Origin: Anaerobacterium chartisolvens
GTDB taxonomy: Bacteria > Bacillota > Clostridia > Acetivibrionales > DSM-27016
Direction of reading: 5' to 3'
Assembly (NCBI RefSeq): GCF_003337415.1
Contig: NZ_QPJT01000001.1
Coordinates: forward strand, 202,418 to 266,417
Length of the DNA: 64,000 nt
Shown here: piece after piece, positions 55,299-64,000 of the stretch
Position numbering within the stretch: position 1 is the stretch's first letter
How the letters are laid out: every line of letters starts with the position of its first letter
Translations under genes and position numbers: made by a program
Notes under the pieces: model-generated
Seen by the model: the letters and a program-made list of their open reading frames with translations, nothing else
Told to the model about the DNA's origin: nothing
Databases searched by the model: none

Positions 55299-56864
55299 CT
55301 ATTCTGCGGTTTTATTTTTATTAATTAAATTTAATATTTCGTCAATATTTCCTATTGACGGGTTCAAGCTTCTGGCCTCTATGAGCTCCTTCTCGGCAAG
55401 CTCGTACTGCTGTGTATTAAAGTATATAACCCCCAGAGTATAATGCCCCCATGCCGCATTTAGAGGTAAAATTTCTTTGGCATGTACAGCAGCCTCATCG
55501 TATTTTCCCAAATTAAGCTCCGCCTGCACAACATAAATAAGGACATTAACCTTTATGTTTTGATTCGCCCTGCCTGTCGACAGAATATCCTCTCCAAGCT
55601 CTTCTATATCAGTCCACCTGCCGTCATTTGCCATAGAATCAAACCGGGTTACCTTATTAAGAAAAGAATTCTGGGTGTTGTTAAACCCATAATACAGCCC
55701 TCCAATTGCCATAGCCGCCAGAACCACAAAGAATACAAGCCTTCCCGGTACCCTTGAGGCAGATCTTTTTTTGCTTATTCCAACGACTCCCGAAGCAAGA
55801 AATCCTCCTGCCAGTCCCCCAAGGTGAGCATAATTGTCTATTCCCTGAGCAGAAAATCCGTAAGCTATGTTTACAACAATTGTAATAATTATATTGTGCC
55901 CGAAATACCTCCTGAAATGCGCAGGATATTCCATTCCATAATAAAGCATTGCACCCATCAATCCAAAAATAGCACCTGACGCCCCTACACCCATGCTTGT
56001 TGAAAACATAAAGCTTGCTATATTGCCAAGTATGCCTCCCGCAAAATAAATACAAGCAAACTTAGCATGTCCGAAGAGTCTTTCTACAAATACACCCACT
56101 ACATAGAGAGAATAGCAGTTGATAATCAGATGAAGCGGACCCCCATGCAGAAACACCGGGGTAATAAACCTCCAGTATTCGCCCTGAAGTATAAGCATGT
56201 TGTTTTTGGCACCAAACCTGCTGAGAAGCTCATTGAAATCTGTGCCGGTACGCCTTTGATATAAGTATATCAGCAACGACACCGCGATGTTTATAATAAT
56301 AAGCGTATATGTAAAAAAAGGCTTCCGGGCTACGAAGGTCACAGACAGCTCATCCTGCTTCTTCTGCATAAGTCCCTCAAGATCTATTGTGTTTCCCGTA
56401 TCTTTCCAATCCTCCTTAAGACAAGCCTTGAGCAGCTTGTCAATCTCATTTGACGGGGATGAAAACTTGTGCTGTTTCTCCACAGCTCCTTCGGAAAGAT
56501 TAACAGTAATGCATGAAAGGGCTCTCTTTTGGCTGCCGTCCATATACTGACCCTCTCTTATGGCAGAAAGCTTCTGCTCATCCGGCAGCGAATCAAAAAT
56601 TATCACATCAAAAAAGAAGCAGCCTGTTCTGTCTATATTCATCAAAACATTCTTATTTTTCTCAAGCCGAACCGCAATTTCCTCTTTGCTAAACCGGTCT
56701 CCGTCTATTATCTCCACAATCATGTAATTGCCCAAATAGGTTTTCTCTACAATGGCCATTCCATCTCTGACAGATACCTCTCCGTTCTGTCCCCTTATGG
56801 GAAGGTAGTCTCTTTTGTCTATAAGCCTTTCAAGCAAAAGGTTTATATAATTTTGCTTCATCAT
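55299..56864 (-). CDS. Rhomboid family intramembrane serine protease with TPR tail
   Basis: A 521-residue membrane protein. A soluble N-terminal domain of about 170 residues precedes a rhomboid core (about 185-395) with seven hydrophobic segments; the catalytic Ser is in GASGAIFG (about 290), the His in AHLGGLAGG (about 341). A C-terminal tetratricopeptide-like region (about 420-510) with AAWGHYTLGVIYFNTQQYELAEKE-type repeats follows. The layout resembles Bacillus GluP. The ATG-ATG at 56864 follows AGGAG; the ATG at 56885 lacks a site. It probably cleaves or quality-controls membrane proteins. Confidence 0.9.
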   Translation of the reverse strand: MMKQNYINLLLERLIDKRDYLPIRGQNGEVSVRDGMAIVEKTYLGNYMIVEIIDGDRFSKEEIAVRLEKNKNVLMNIDRTGCFFFDVIIFDSLPDEQKLSAIREGQYMDGSQKRALSCITVNLSEGAVEKQHKFSSPSNEIDKLLKACLKEDWKDTGNTIDLEGLMQKKQDELSVTFVARKPFFTYTLIIINIAVSLLIYLYQRRTGTDFNELLSRFGAKNNMLILQGEYWRFITPVFLHGGPLHLIINCYSLYVVGVFVERLFGHAKFACIYFAGGILGNIASFMFSTSMGVGASGAIFGLMGAMLYYGMEYPAHFRRYFGHNIIITIVVNIAYGFSAQGIDNYAHLGGLAGGFLASGVVGISKKRSASRVPGRLVFFVVLAAMAIGGLYYGFNNTQNSFLNKVTRFDSMANDGRWTDIEELGEDILSTGRANQNIKVNVLIYVVQAELNLGKYDEAAVHAKEILPLNAAWGHYTLGVIYFNTQQYELAEKELIEARSLNPSIGNIDEILNLINKNKTAE

Positions 56865-56944
56865 CCACCTGCTCCTGTATGACATTTTAAACGTGTATTC
56901 GTTTATTATATCAAAACACCCTGAATATTTATACTTTTAACAGC

Positions 56945-57652
56945 TTATATAATTTCATAAAGAATTAAATTTCCCTTTTTGCCGCATTCCCTCAATGCTC
57001 CCATTTTTTTAAGGCAATAGGTTATTTTACGCGCTGTATTTACAGGGTATCCTCCCGCCGCTGCCAAATCTCTGCTGGAAAACGGCTGCTCTATACTCTT
57101 CGGCAAAAGTCCTGAAAAATCTTTTTTATTCTCCAAAACAATACTCTCAAATATTTCTATAAGTCTTTTGTCCTTTATGCTTACTCCCTTTCTCCTCCAG
57201 CTTCCCTTTCCGTCATCGCATCTTATTTCTTCAACCCTTGCCAGCAATACCTCTATAGTAAAATTATCGTTATTTACCAGCTCGGGAAACCTTATAAGCT
57301 CATTAAAGATATCGGTAACCCTTCCCCTGCGCGGTGATTTTCTCGTATTTATTATCTCACCCTCGGAAGATATGCGTGTTATAAGCTTTTCCTGCGCAAC
57401 AGGGTATACCAGCCTTACCTTGTGCTCCTGTGCAAGTCTTTTCAGCTTGTCCTTTATTGAAGCAAAATTTCCTGTCTGTACTTCTATTAACAGGCCGTTT
57501 TTTACCGCATCAACTATAAAGCCGTCTATCCGAACCTCAACTTTCCCTCCATAGGCTCCGCAGCCTTCCTTTACGGACTTGTGCAGAGAGCTTTCTTTTT
57601 CGGTGTTTATTCCGTTTTGGCCGTAAATAACGTTTTCATATTCCTTTGTCAT
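56945..57652 (-). CDS. Protein with possible PD-(D/E)XK nuclease-like fold and winged helix
   Basis: A 235-residue protein not recognised by name. The first ~100 residues have H-x4-K...E-x-R-x-DGFIVDA...IEVQTGNF, resembling a PD-(D/E)XK core (D, then E-x-Q/K). The C-terminal ~70 residues (SSRDLAAAGGYPVNTARKIT) look like a winged helix. Length is moderate and no membrane segment is seen. The ATG follows GAAGGTGAAGG. It is not near restriction or repair genes. Nuclease activity is inferred from a motif only. Confidence 0.55.
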   Translation of the reverse strand: MTKEYENVIYGQNGINTEKESSLHKSVKEGCGAYGGKVEVRIDGFIVDAVKNGLLIEVQTGNFASIKDKLKRLAQEHKVRLVYPVAQEKLITRISSEGEIINTRKSPRRGRVTDIFNELIRFPELVNNDNFTIEVLLARVEEIRCDDGKGSWRRKGVSIKDKRLIEIFESIVLENKKDFSGLLPKSIEQPFSSRDLAAAGGYPVNTARKITYCLKKMGALRECGKKGNLILYEII

Positions 57653-57712
57653 TTTGGTGCCTTCACCTTCTAATTCCTTAAGCTTAAAAGCAGCTTATGC
57701 ATATAAAAAAAT

Positions 57713-57742
57713 ACAACAACCGGAATAAATCCGATTGTTGTT
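57713..57742 (-). terminator. Terminator of tRNA-Pro
   Basis: Arms ACAACAACCGG and CCGATTGTTGT (loop AATAAAT), then ATTTTTTTAT on the minus strand. It lies 5 nt after the tRNA. Confidence 0.8.
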
Positions 57743-57746
57743 TCAC

Positions 57747-57822
57747 TGGTCGGAGTGCAGAGACTCGAACTCTGGGCCTCATGGTCCCAAACCACGCGCG
57801 ATACCAACTTCGCCACACCCCG
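57747..57822 (-). tRNA. tRNA-Pro (TGG), CCA encoded
   Basis: A 76-nt cloverleaf on the minus strand: acceptor CGGGGTG/CACTCCG plus ACCA, anticodon TGG in the loop TTTGGGA, T-loop TTCGAGT. It has its own terminator. Confidence 0.95.
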
Positions 57823-58046
57823 ATAATTTAACGCAAAGATTATTCTACTATAACAGCCCTGTATATGCAATTGATAAAAGCTGTGCTTAAACGCATTTAT
57901 ATCCGCATATCTTAACTATTCGTCCCCGCAATTCGTTTTATTGCCATATCGAATCTTAAGGTAATTGGTATTTCACAGCCTGAAGCTTCAAAATATTTTA
58001 AATTTTTTTACGTAAATTAACCTTTTTTTTGTAACAAAACGGTAAC

Positions 58047-58076
58047 TTGATACGTCTAATATATATGTCTTATAAT
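58047..58076 (+). promoter_or_regulatory. Promoter of the phosphodiester-glycosidase-family gene
   Basis: TTGATA (58047-58052), 18-nt spacer, perfect TATAAT (58071-58076), about 80 nt before the ATG. It is the only signal found in the 57823-58156 gap. Confidence 0.65.
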
Positions 58077-58156
58077 GAAAGAAGGAAGTCATTCGTATTA
58101 TGTAAACCAGCAAGAGCTTTCTAAAAAAAAATAAGTTATGTAGTTTGGAGGTAAAA

Positions 58157-61015
58157 ATGTTGTACATAAGAAAAAGTCTGATAGCCGCACTGGCCGTGGT
58201 AGTGGCCTTTATTTCCCTTTTGCCGTTAAGTGCGGTAAGGGCCGCCGGCTCAAGCACTATTTTGCAGTCAAGCTCAGGGCGAACAAACATTACATCGGGT
58301 GCAACCCTGGAAAAAATAACCCGTTTTACTACCGATGGCTGGCTGAGCATAAACGTCATCAGAGTAGACCCTTTAAACCCGAATATAAAGGTGGACACAA
58401 TGATGAGTCCCGAATCTATACAGGTCCTGGCTACAACACAGTCTATAGCAAAGTCAAAGGGAGCAGTGGCAGCCATTAACGGAGGCTTCTTCGATTGGAC
58501 GTATAAAACCCCAATAGGTACATATGTTGAGTCAGGCACCATAGCCTCGGCTTCAAGCACTTATGACCAAGCAGACAGCCTCATGGCAAGCTTTTCGTTA
58601 AACAACCTCAATGAGGTTCTGTATAATTACTGGAAAATAAACATGGAGCTTATTGCTCCTAACGGCAATGCCATACCCATACATAAATTCAATAAGCCAT
58701 ATGACGGCTCAAACAAGCTCACTGTGATAGACGGCAGATGGAGCAGGAAAACTATAGGCACAGACTCTCCTGCAAAGTATGAGTATTTAACCGAAATGAT
58801 AGTTGTAGACGGCAAGGTGGCTGAAATACGCCAAAACCAGCCTGCGACCTCCATGCCGGAAAACGGGTACGCCGTAGTTACCCGGTATGAAGGAACACAG
58901 CGTTTGCTGGATAATTTTAATGTGGGGGATGAAGTAAGCTTAAACATAGCAAGCAGCCCTGATATAAATAACCTGCAAATGTCTGTAACCGGAGGAACCC
59001 TTCTTATAAGAGACGGTAATATTCCCGCCTATTTTGCCCATTACTCTCAGGTTTTGGGGGGTACGCGTCAGCCCCGTACTGCTATCGGAAGCACAAAGGA
59101 CGGAAAAGAGCTGCTTCTTGTTACGGTGGATGGAAGGCAGGCAGGCAGCATAGGCATGACTATAAAGGAGCTCGCTCAGCTTATGCAGGCTCTTGGAGCG
59201 ACCGACGCGATAAACCTTGACGGCGGAGGCTCAACCACGGCAGTGGCCAGAGCACCGGGTACCGATTCTCTCAAGGTTGTAAACACTCCCTCAGAAAGCT
59301 CACAGAGAAGAATAGAAAATGCGGTGGGTGTGTTTTCCACTGCCCCGCAATCGGAGCTTGCAGGGCTTATAGTGGAAACGCCAGACGACAATGTGTTTAT
59401 AAATACCTCCAGAACCTTTACTGTAAGAGGCCATGATGAGTATTTCAACCCTGTTGAAATAAACAGTGACGATATAGAGTGGAGTGTGTCGGGTATAGAG
59501 GGCAGCTTTAAAGGAAATGTGTTTTACCCCTCCTCGGTAGGGCCGGGAAAGGTAAAAGCCTCTATAGGAGACATATCCCGTGAGCTGGATATAACCTGCC
59601 TAAGCTCCCCTGTAAAAATCACCTTAAGCAAAACCTCATTAAATCTGCCTCTTAACGGCTCATACACCTTTTCACTGAGAGGGATAAACAAAAATGGGTA
59701 CTCGGCAAAAATCATGCCGCATGATGTACAGTGGTATATAAGGGATGAAATGGGTACAATGAAGGACGGCATCTTCACTGCTAAAAAGGCAGGCTCAGGA
59801 TATATTAAGGCTTACCTTGGAAACACCAACGCGTATTGCGGCCTGTCTGTGGAAAAGGAAACGTCAACCGTGCTGGACAGCTTTGAGGATTCAAAGAACA
59901 GCTTCATTTCCTATCCTGTTGAGGTACCGGGAGGCTATGAGCTGTCATCGGAGCAGAAGTATTCGGGGAATACCTCCGGCAAGCTGTCATATGATTTTTC
60001 AAATATTGAGTCAGGAAGCCGCGCAGCCTTTATAGTGTTTGGCGAAAAGGGCCTCTCTCTTCCGTCAAATGCAAAAAAATTAGGGATGTGGGTCTATACC
60101 GAAAATGAAAGCCCAAGCTGGCTTGCGGCAAGAGTAACCGACTCAAAAGGGGCCGAGCATATAGTATATTTCAATAAAGGGCTTGACTGGACGGGATGGA
60201 AATACATGGAGGCTTCTCTCTCAGATATTTCGTCGCCGGCCTCCGTGGCAAGGGTATATATGGTGCAGCCCAATCCTGTAGCTGATTCCGGGTGCATATA
60301 CGTGGATGATCTTAAGGCCGTTGTGTCTTCATATCCTGCCATAGACACCACCAAAATACCAAAGGATACCGTACCTGTGGATGAGTCAAACAAGAGCGTC
60401 CCCTTTAAAAAGGACAGCTCCTCCTTCAGGTTTGGAGTCTTTGGCCAGTCCTATGAGCCTAAAACTGATGTTGAAAGATCTCTTGCCGCAAAGATGGCAA
60501 GCAAGATAAACAGCGCCTTAGATGCCGGCGCATTCGTGGGCGGCAGTCCTCATGCCGCGGCTAAGTCTTTAAAGAAGCCTTTTGCAGCCACATTCTCGGA
60601 ATATAAAGCCTTTGATGTAGTCAACAGCAGGTTTATACAGCTCGCTATGGGAAAGGGCGGCCTTAGAAAAACAGAAGCCAACCAGTGGGGCTGGTTTTTA
60701 AGGCAATTGGATGAGGCAGAAGGAAGCAACGTCTTTATCTTTCTTGCCGGCTCCCCCGAAACCTTTAGTGACAATTTGGAATCAAAGCTATTTAAGGATA
60801 CGCTAACAGACTATAAAAAGAAGAGCAAAAAAAACATATGGGTATTCTTTGAGGGCGATAAAAATACAAGCTACATGGAAAACGGAATTAAATATATAAG
60901 CACCGCAGGATATGGTGCGGAAGGCATCACTTCAAAAGATACCTCCGCCGCCAAATATGTCCTGGTAACAGTCAACGGCAGTACCGTAACATATGAGTTT
61001 AAGCCTATTTCCTAA
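58157..61015 (+). CDS. Large secreted phosphodiester glycosidase (NAGPA) family protein
   Basis: A 952-residue secreted protein. A signal peptide ends near VRAAGS. The NAGPA-like domain (about 45-395) has AINGGFFD, GTRQPRTAIG and the INLDGGGSTTAV motif; the family removes or handles phosphodiester-linked sugars in exopolysaccharides. Two Ig-like regions (about 395-570) and a carbohydrate-binding-like domain (about 575-720) follow. The last ~190 residues resemble a calcineurin-type phosphoesterase whose His ligands are gone (GSPETF in place of a HxPP-like box). The ATG follows GGAGGT. Confidence 0.85.
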   Translation: MLYIRKSLIAALAVVVAFISLLPLSAVRAAGSSTILQSSSGRTNITSGATLEKITRFTTDGWLSINVIRVDPLNPNIKVDTMMSPESIQVLATTQSIAKSKGAVAAINGGFFDWTYKTPIGTYVESGTIASASSTYDQADSLMASFSLNNLNEVLYNYWKINMELIAPNGNAIPIHKFNKPYDGSNKLTVIDGRWSRKTIGTDSPAKYEYLTEMIVVDGKVAEIRQNQPATSMPENGYAVVTRYEGTQRLLDNFNVGDEVSLNIASSPDINNLQMSVTGGTLLIRDGNIPAYFAHYSQVLGGTRQPRTAIGSTKDGKELLLVTVDGRQAGSIGMTIKELAQLMQALGATDAINLDGGGSTTAVARAPGTDSLKVVNTPSESSQRRIENAVGVFSTAPQSELAGLIVETPDDNVFINTSRTFTVRGHDEYFNPVEINSDDIEWSVSGIEGSFKGNVFYPSSVGPGKVKASIGDISRELDITCLSSPVKITLSKTSLNLPLNGSYTFSLRGINKNGYSAKIMPHDVQWYIRDEMGTMKDGIFTAKKAGSGYIKAYLGNTNAYCGLSVEKETSTVLDSFEDSKNSFISYPVEVPGGYELSSEQKYSGNTSGKLSYDFSNIESGSRAAFIVFGEKGLSLPSNAKKLGMWVYTENESPSWLAARVTDSKGAEHIVYFNKGLDWTGWKYMEASLSDISSPASVARVYMVQPNPVADSGCIYVDDLKAVVSSYPAIDTTKIPKDTVPVDESNKSVPFKKDSSSFRFGVFGQSYEPKTDVERSLAAKMASKINSALDAGAFVGGSPHAAAKSLKKPFAATFSEYKAFDVVNSRFIQLAMGKGGLRKTEANQWGWFLRQLDEAEGSNVFIFLAGSPETFSDNLESKLFKDTLTDYKKKSKKNIWVFFEGDKNTSYMENGIKYISTAGYGAEGITSKDTSAAKYVLVTVNGSTVTYEFKPIS

Positions 61016-61035
61016 ATTTCTCCTTGTAATATATA

Positions 61036-61077
61036 AAAACGCAGCCTCCCTTATTTATTCATAGGGAGGCTGTGTTT
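61036..61077. terminator. Terminator of the phosphodiester-glycosidase gene
   Basis: A long stem around GCAGCCTCCC / GGGAGGCTGTG (61036-61053 and 61060-61077) followed by TTTTTA on the plus strand, 20 nt after the stop. Confidence 0.85.
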
Positions 61078-61088
61078 TTAGGAATTAA

Positions 61089-61110
61089 GGGCAGACACGC
61101 AGGTCTGCCC
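61089..61110. repeat. REP-like palindrome
   Basis: GGGCAGAC / GTCTGCCC (61089-61096, 61103-61110) followed by CCTACA. This palindrome resembles common extragenic repeats. One copy in the window. Confidence 0.45.
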
Positions 61111-61120
61111 CTACAGCAAT

Positions 61121-62299
61121 TTATGTCCCCGTCTCCGGCATCACCGACTTTAAATCCACATACGTTCCCAGCTCGGTTAAGACATCAGTCATATTATACT
61201 GCTTTAAAAGGCTGACCAGCTCCGGCAAGCCTGCCTTGGCATAATTATTCTTATTAAATACAGCCTCCATATATTTGATAACAGCCTCGGATATCTTTTT
61301 CTGGGCAACAAGTGCTCCTGCCCATTCAATCATCGGTATAAAGCTTCCCGCTCCCTTCATTGATACTGTGCTAAGGGAATTCTCCCCAAGCTCAATACAT
61401 TTGGAAAAGCTCCGCATGGCCTTTTCATACATTCTAAGACCCTTATATGCCCGTCCAAGGGACAGGTGCAGATCGGGTATCCCCTTCATGACACTGTCCT
61501 CAAGCACATTTTCAAGATATTCACGGCAAGCGCTGTGGCGGTTTAAGGCCAGCATACACTCAGCCAGCTTTACCACTATGTTCTCCACAAAGTTATATCT
61601 CACACCCTTGCACAGCTTATGTGATTCCAAAAAGCATTCAATGGCAGGGTCATATCTTTTCCGCACCATCTCCATAATACCCATGTTGTACCAGTTAAAA
61701 GGGTTATCCGGAGCCTTCTTCAGCTCCTCCTCTATCATGCTCAAATTTCTGGCTATCTTGTCCTTGTCATCCATTACCTTTCCGAGATATCCGTAATGGA
61801 ATATTCTGCACACCTTAGAATCCAGTATTTTAAATTTCATGCGCTCCCCGTTTAAGGTAAGCTGCTCATGTATAGCACCGGCATAGCATACTCCCGGCCT
61901 TCTTTTAAAAAGCCTTATCATCCCTATTGCAAATTCAACCATACCGTTGGAGAAGAAATTATAAAAAGGAATTTTTAAGCCTGAGTCACCTTCCTTATCC
62001 ATTATGTCGAAAAGCTCCTTCCTCTCAAAGGATATCTTTTCATCGGCGTCTAAAACCAGAATCCAGTCCCCCGTCGCATTTTCCAGAGCTTTATTTCTGG
62101 CCTCTGAAAAATCCTCCTTCCACTCATGCCTTATCACTCTGACCCTGTCGCCAAAGCTTTTATCGAGTATATCAAGAGTTCCGTCGGTAGAACCTGTATC
62201 CACTATTACAGCCTCGTCTACTAAAGGCAGGGCGCTTTCCAGACACTGCCTTATATACCGCTCCTCATCTTTTACTATCATGCAAAGGCTTATTTTCAT
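61121..62299 (-). CDS. Family 2 glycosyltransferase with TPR-like C-terminus
   Basis: A 392-residue protein. The N-terminal GT-A domain (about 1-220) has SLCMIVKDEERYI, VDTGSTDGT and LDADEKISF (DxD-type), the mark of inverting family 2 enzymes. The C-terminal half (about 205-390) is helical with TPR-like pairs (NWYNMGIMEMVRKRYDPAI). The ATG at 62299 is 9 nt after GGGAG; the ATG at 62308 is too close. It lies just downstream of the flagellin terminator in the same direction. A flagellin-glycosylation role is possible by context only. Confidence 0.85.
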   Translation of the reverse strand: MKISLCMIVKDEERYIRQCLESALPLVDEAVIVDTGSTDGTLDILDKSFGDRVRVIRHEWKEDFSEARNKALENATGDWILVLDADEKISFERKELFDIMDKEGDSGLKIPFYNFFSNGMVEFAIGMIRLFKRRPGVCYAGAIHEQLTLNGERMKFKILDSKVCRIFHYGYLGKVMDDKDKIARNLSMIEEELKKAPDNPFNWYNMGIMEMVRKRYDPAIECFLESHKLCKGVRYNFVENIVVKLAECMLALNRHSACREYLENVLEDSVMKGIPDLHLSLGRAYKGLRMYEKAMRSFSKCIELGENSLSTVSMKGAGSFIPMIEWAGALVAQKKISEAVIKYMEAVFNKNNYAKAGLPELVSLLKQYNMTDVLTELGTYVDLKSVMPETGT

Positions 62300-62326
62300 A
62301 ATTTTCATCTCCCGTATAAAAACACA

Positions 62327-62353
62327 GGGGGCACCCTAAAAAAAGGCGCCCCC
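62327..62353 (-). terminator. Terminator of the intact flagellin gene
   Basis: Arms GGGGGCACC (62327-62335) and GGCGCCCCC (62345-62353), then TGTGTTTTTAT on the minus strand. Read-through to the glycosyltransferase gene is possible. Confidence 0.8.
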
Positions 62354-62378
62354 GCACATTTAAAAATATAAGCTTAGC

Positions 62379-63203
62379 TTACCTCAGCAATTGAAGCACC
62401 GACTGGGGCTGCTGGTTGGCCTGCGCCAGCATTGCCGTAGCAGACTGAATAAGTATGTTGTTCTTGGTGTAGTTCATCATTTCCTTCGCCATGTCAACAT
62501 CCCTTATTCTCGACTCCGCCGCCTGCAGGTTCTCGGATGCGTTGTCTGTGTTGGCTATTGTGTGCTCAAGCCTGTTCTGGTATGCTCCAAGGGCGGACCT
62601 CTGCGCGGATACGGCAGCCAAAGCAGCATCAATTGACGTTATTGCAGCGGTAGCACCTCCAGCGGCAGATATATCCACCGAATTTATACCAAGATCGTCT
62701 GTAGTCATACCGTCTATCCCTATTGTTATAAAGTCGATTCCCGACTGGGTATTGGCACCTATCTGTATTGTCAGCCCCGTTGAAAGACCGCCTGCCAGCA
62801 AGGTCTTTCCGTTGAACTGTGTACCGTTGGCTATTGTGTCTATCTGTGCAAGAAGCTGTTCTACTTCCTGCTGCAGATAGCCTGTGTCTTCTGTGTCATT
62901 GGTTCCGTTTGCAGCCTGCACAGCAAGCTCTCTCATTCTCTGCAGTATGCTGTGGGTTTCGTTTAACGCACCTTCTGCAGTCTGTATAAGGGATACTCCG
63001 TCCTGTGAGTTTCTGGATGCCTGATTCAAGCCCCTTATCTGCGCTCTCATCTTTTCGGATATTGCAAGCCCTGCCGCGTCGTCACCGGCTCTGTTGATCC
63101 TGTAGCCTGAGGACAGCTTCTCCAAAGCCTTTCCCTGATAGCCGTTGTTGATTGTCAACTGTCTGTGCGAATTCATTGCCGCCAGATTGTGATTAATTAT
63201 CAT
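62379..63203 (-). CDS. hag: Flagellin
   Basis: A 274-residue flagellin. The conserved N-terminal D0/D1 region ([33 protein letters not shown]) and C-terminal region ([28 protein letters not shown]) are intact. The central variable part is short (about residues 140-200) and lacks a large outer D2/D3 domain. The ATG follows GGAGGT. It is the nearest gene to a second, very similar flagellin. It forms the filament outside the cell. Leader elements suggest CsrA control. Confidence 0.97.
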   Translation of the reverse strand: MIINHNLAAMNSHRQLTINNGYQGKALEKLSSGYRINRAGDDAAGLAISEKMRAQIRGLNQASRNSQDGVSLIQTAEGALNETHSILQRMRELAVQAANGTNDTEDTGYLQQEVEQLLAQIDTIANGTQFNGKTLLAGGLSTGLTIQIGANTQSGIDFITIGIDGMTTDDLGINSVDISAAGGATAAITSIDAALAAVSAQRSALGAYQNRLEHTIANTDNASENLQAAESRIRDVDMAKEMMNYTKNNILIQSATAMLAQANQQPQSVLQLLR

Positions 63204-63210
63204 AATATTA

Positions 63211-63248
63211 CCTCCGTGATTTTTATTTGGCGGAATTCCTTTTCCGCC
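63211..63248 (-). promoter_or_regulatory. Flagellin leader with candidate CsrA-binding sites
   Basis: Minus strand. A hairpin GGCGGAA / TTCCGCC (63248-63229) presents AAGGA in its loop. The ribosome site lies in CACGGAGG (63218-63211), which matches the CAnGGAnG CsrA consensus. The arrangement resembles the two-site hag leader of Bacillus subtilis. No csrA gene is in the window. Confidence 0.55.
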
Positions 63249-63293
63249 ATTTTTATTTGGGATTTAAGCCTTACTCTTTCTTAAAGCGCTCTG

Positions 63294-64000
63294 TTACCTC
63301 AGCAATTGAAGCACCGACTGAGGCTGCTGGTTTGCCTGCGCCAGCATTGCGGTAGCAGACTGAATAAGTATGTTGTTCTTGGTGTAGTTCATCATTTCCT
63401 TCGCCATGTCAACATCTCTTATTCTCGATTCTGCCGCCTGAAGGTTCTCGGATGCGTTGTCTGTGTTTGCTATTGTGTGTTCAAGCCTGTTCTGGTATGC
63501 TCCAAGGCTTGATCTCTGGGCAGATACCAAGGCCAGAGCAGCATCAATTGACGTTATTGCTGTGGTAGCATCTGTAGTTATGTCTATAGTATCCAATGCC
63601 AATGCATCCGAATCCATTGTGGCTATGCTTATGGTTATCTGGTCAATTCCGCTGGTGGTGTTTGCCCCAATCTGAATCGTAAGCCCCGCATTCAAACCTC
63701 CGTTCAGCAAAGCCTTTCCGTTGAACTGAGTACCATCTGCTATCGTGTTTATCTGCGCCGTTAATTGGACAATTTCCTGCTGCAGATAGCCTGTGTCCTC
63801 GGTATCATTGGTTCCGTTTGCAGCCTGTACTGCAAGCTCTCTCATTCTCTGCAGTATGCTGTGGGTTTCGTTTAACGCACCTTCTGCAGTCTGTATAAGC
63901 GATACTCCGTCCTGTGAGTTTCTGGATGCCTGATTCAAGCCCCTTATCTGCGCTCTCATCTTTTCGGATATTGCAAGCCCTGCCGCGTCGTCACCGGCCC
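63294..64000 (-). CDS. Flagellin, second copy (5' end cut by window)
   Basis: The C-terminal ~235 residues of a flagellin; the start is beyond base 64000. The visible part starts with [13 protein letters not shown] and runs to QSVLQLLR. The conserved D0/D1 stretches look the same as in the 62379-63203 copy, while the middle (about 55 residues around LALDTIDITTDATT) differs. Recent tandem duplication with divergence in the exposed part is the simplest view. No clear terminator separates the two genes. Confidence 0.95.
   Translation of the reverse strand, partial: AGDDAAGLAISEKMRAQIRGLNQASRNSQDGVSLIQTAEGALNETHSILQRMRELAVQAANGTNDTEDTGYLQQEIVQLTAQINTIADGTQFNGKALLNGGLNAGLTIQIGANTTSGIDQITISIATMDSDALALDTIDITTDATTAITSIDAALALVSAQRSSLGAYQNRLEHTIANTDNASENLQAAESRIRDVDMAKEMMNYTKNNILIQSATAMLAQANQQPQSVLQLLR

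Noticed and set aside
1..64000. CRISPR array or cas genes
   Set aside because: No regularly spaced direct repeats of 23-40 bp and no Cas-like protein are seen on either strand.

Overview
The window is about 64 kb of chromosome from an endospore-forming, flagellated, Gram-positive anaerobe, most likely a member of the Clostridia. Pointers to this are proteins with S-layer homology (SLH) domains, a Spo0E-type phosphatase, an RpsF-Ssb-RpsR / GdpP-RplI-DnaB block, a SAM-I riboswitch before metK, consensus GGAGG ribosome-binding sites, and moderate G+C outside one AT-rich stretch. The species cannot be named from sequence alone.

Layout. 1-2.8 kb: an osmoprotectant (OpuC-type) ABC operon, cut by the window edge. 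3-13.1 kb: two SLH surface proteins, an M29 aminopeptidase coupled to oligoendopeptidase F, a kynurenine-formamidase-like hydrolase and a LacI-type regulator. Two copies of a roughly 185-bp inverted-repeat element lie here. 13.1-18.9 kb: a PfkB sugar kinase, an esterase remnant, and a heterodimeric multidrug-type ABC exporter under a MarR repressor with a palindromic operator. 18.9-19.1 kb: decayed transposase scraps.

19.1-33.6 kb is the most unusual part. This AT-rich accessory island carries a complete but compact PheRS (PheT lacks the tRNA-binding OB domain; PheS has a changed FPF pocket), a stand-alone PheS-like catalytic domain, a stand-alone AsnRS-like catalytic domain, four cobalamin-binding-type radical SAM proteins (three of them tandem paralogues), two SAM methyltransferases and a Nif3-family protein. 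No T-box leader is visible before pheS. A tRNA-Phe gene lies at the right edge. The gene set suggests an undescribed pathway in which repurposed class II aminoacyl-tRNA synthetase cores activate amino acids that radical SAM enzymes and methyltransferases tailor. A simpler alternative is that PheST is a self-resistance copy. Both are inferences.

34-54.4 kb is mostly core: recD2, an HD-GYP phosphodiesterase, metK under a SAM riboswitch, ftsH, hpt, tilS, dnaB, rplI, gdpP, a MazG-like gene, pheA, rpsR-ssb-rpsF, manA, a cell-wall amidase and a CBS-GGDEF protein. A second, unrelated inverted-repeat element (49.18-49.39 kb) lies between pheA and rpsR. 54.5-57.8 kb has tRNA genes (Val, Glu, Met, Pro), a Spo0E-like protein, a rhomboid protease with TPR-like repeats and a possible nuclease-fold protein. 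58-64 kb has a large secreted phosphodiester-glycosidase-family protein, a glycosyltransferase-TPR protein and two flagellin genes; the second is cut by the window end. The intact flagellin leader carries two sites that resemble CsrA-binding sites.
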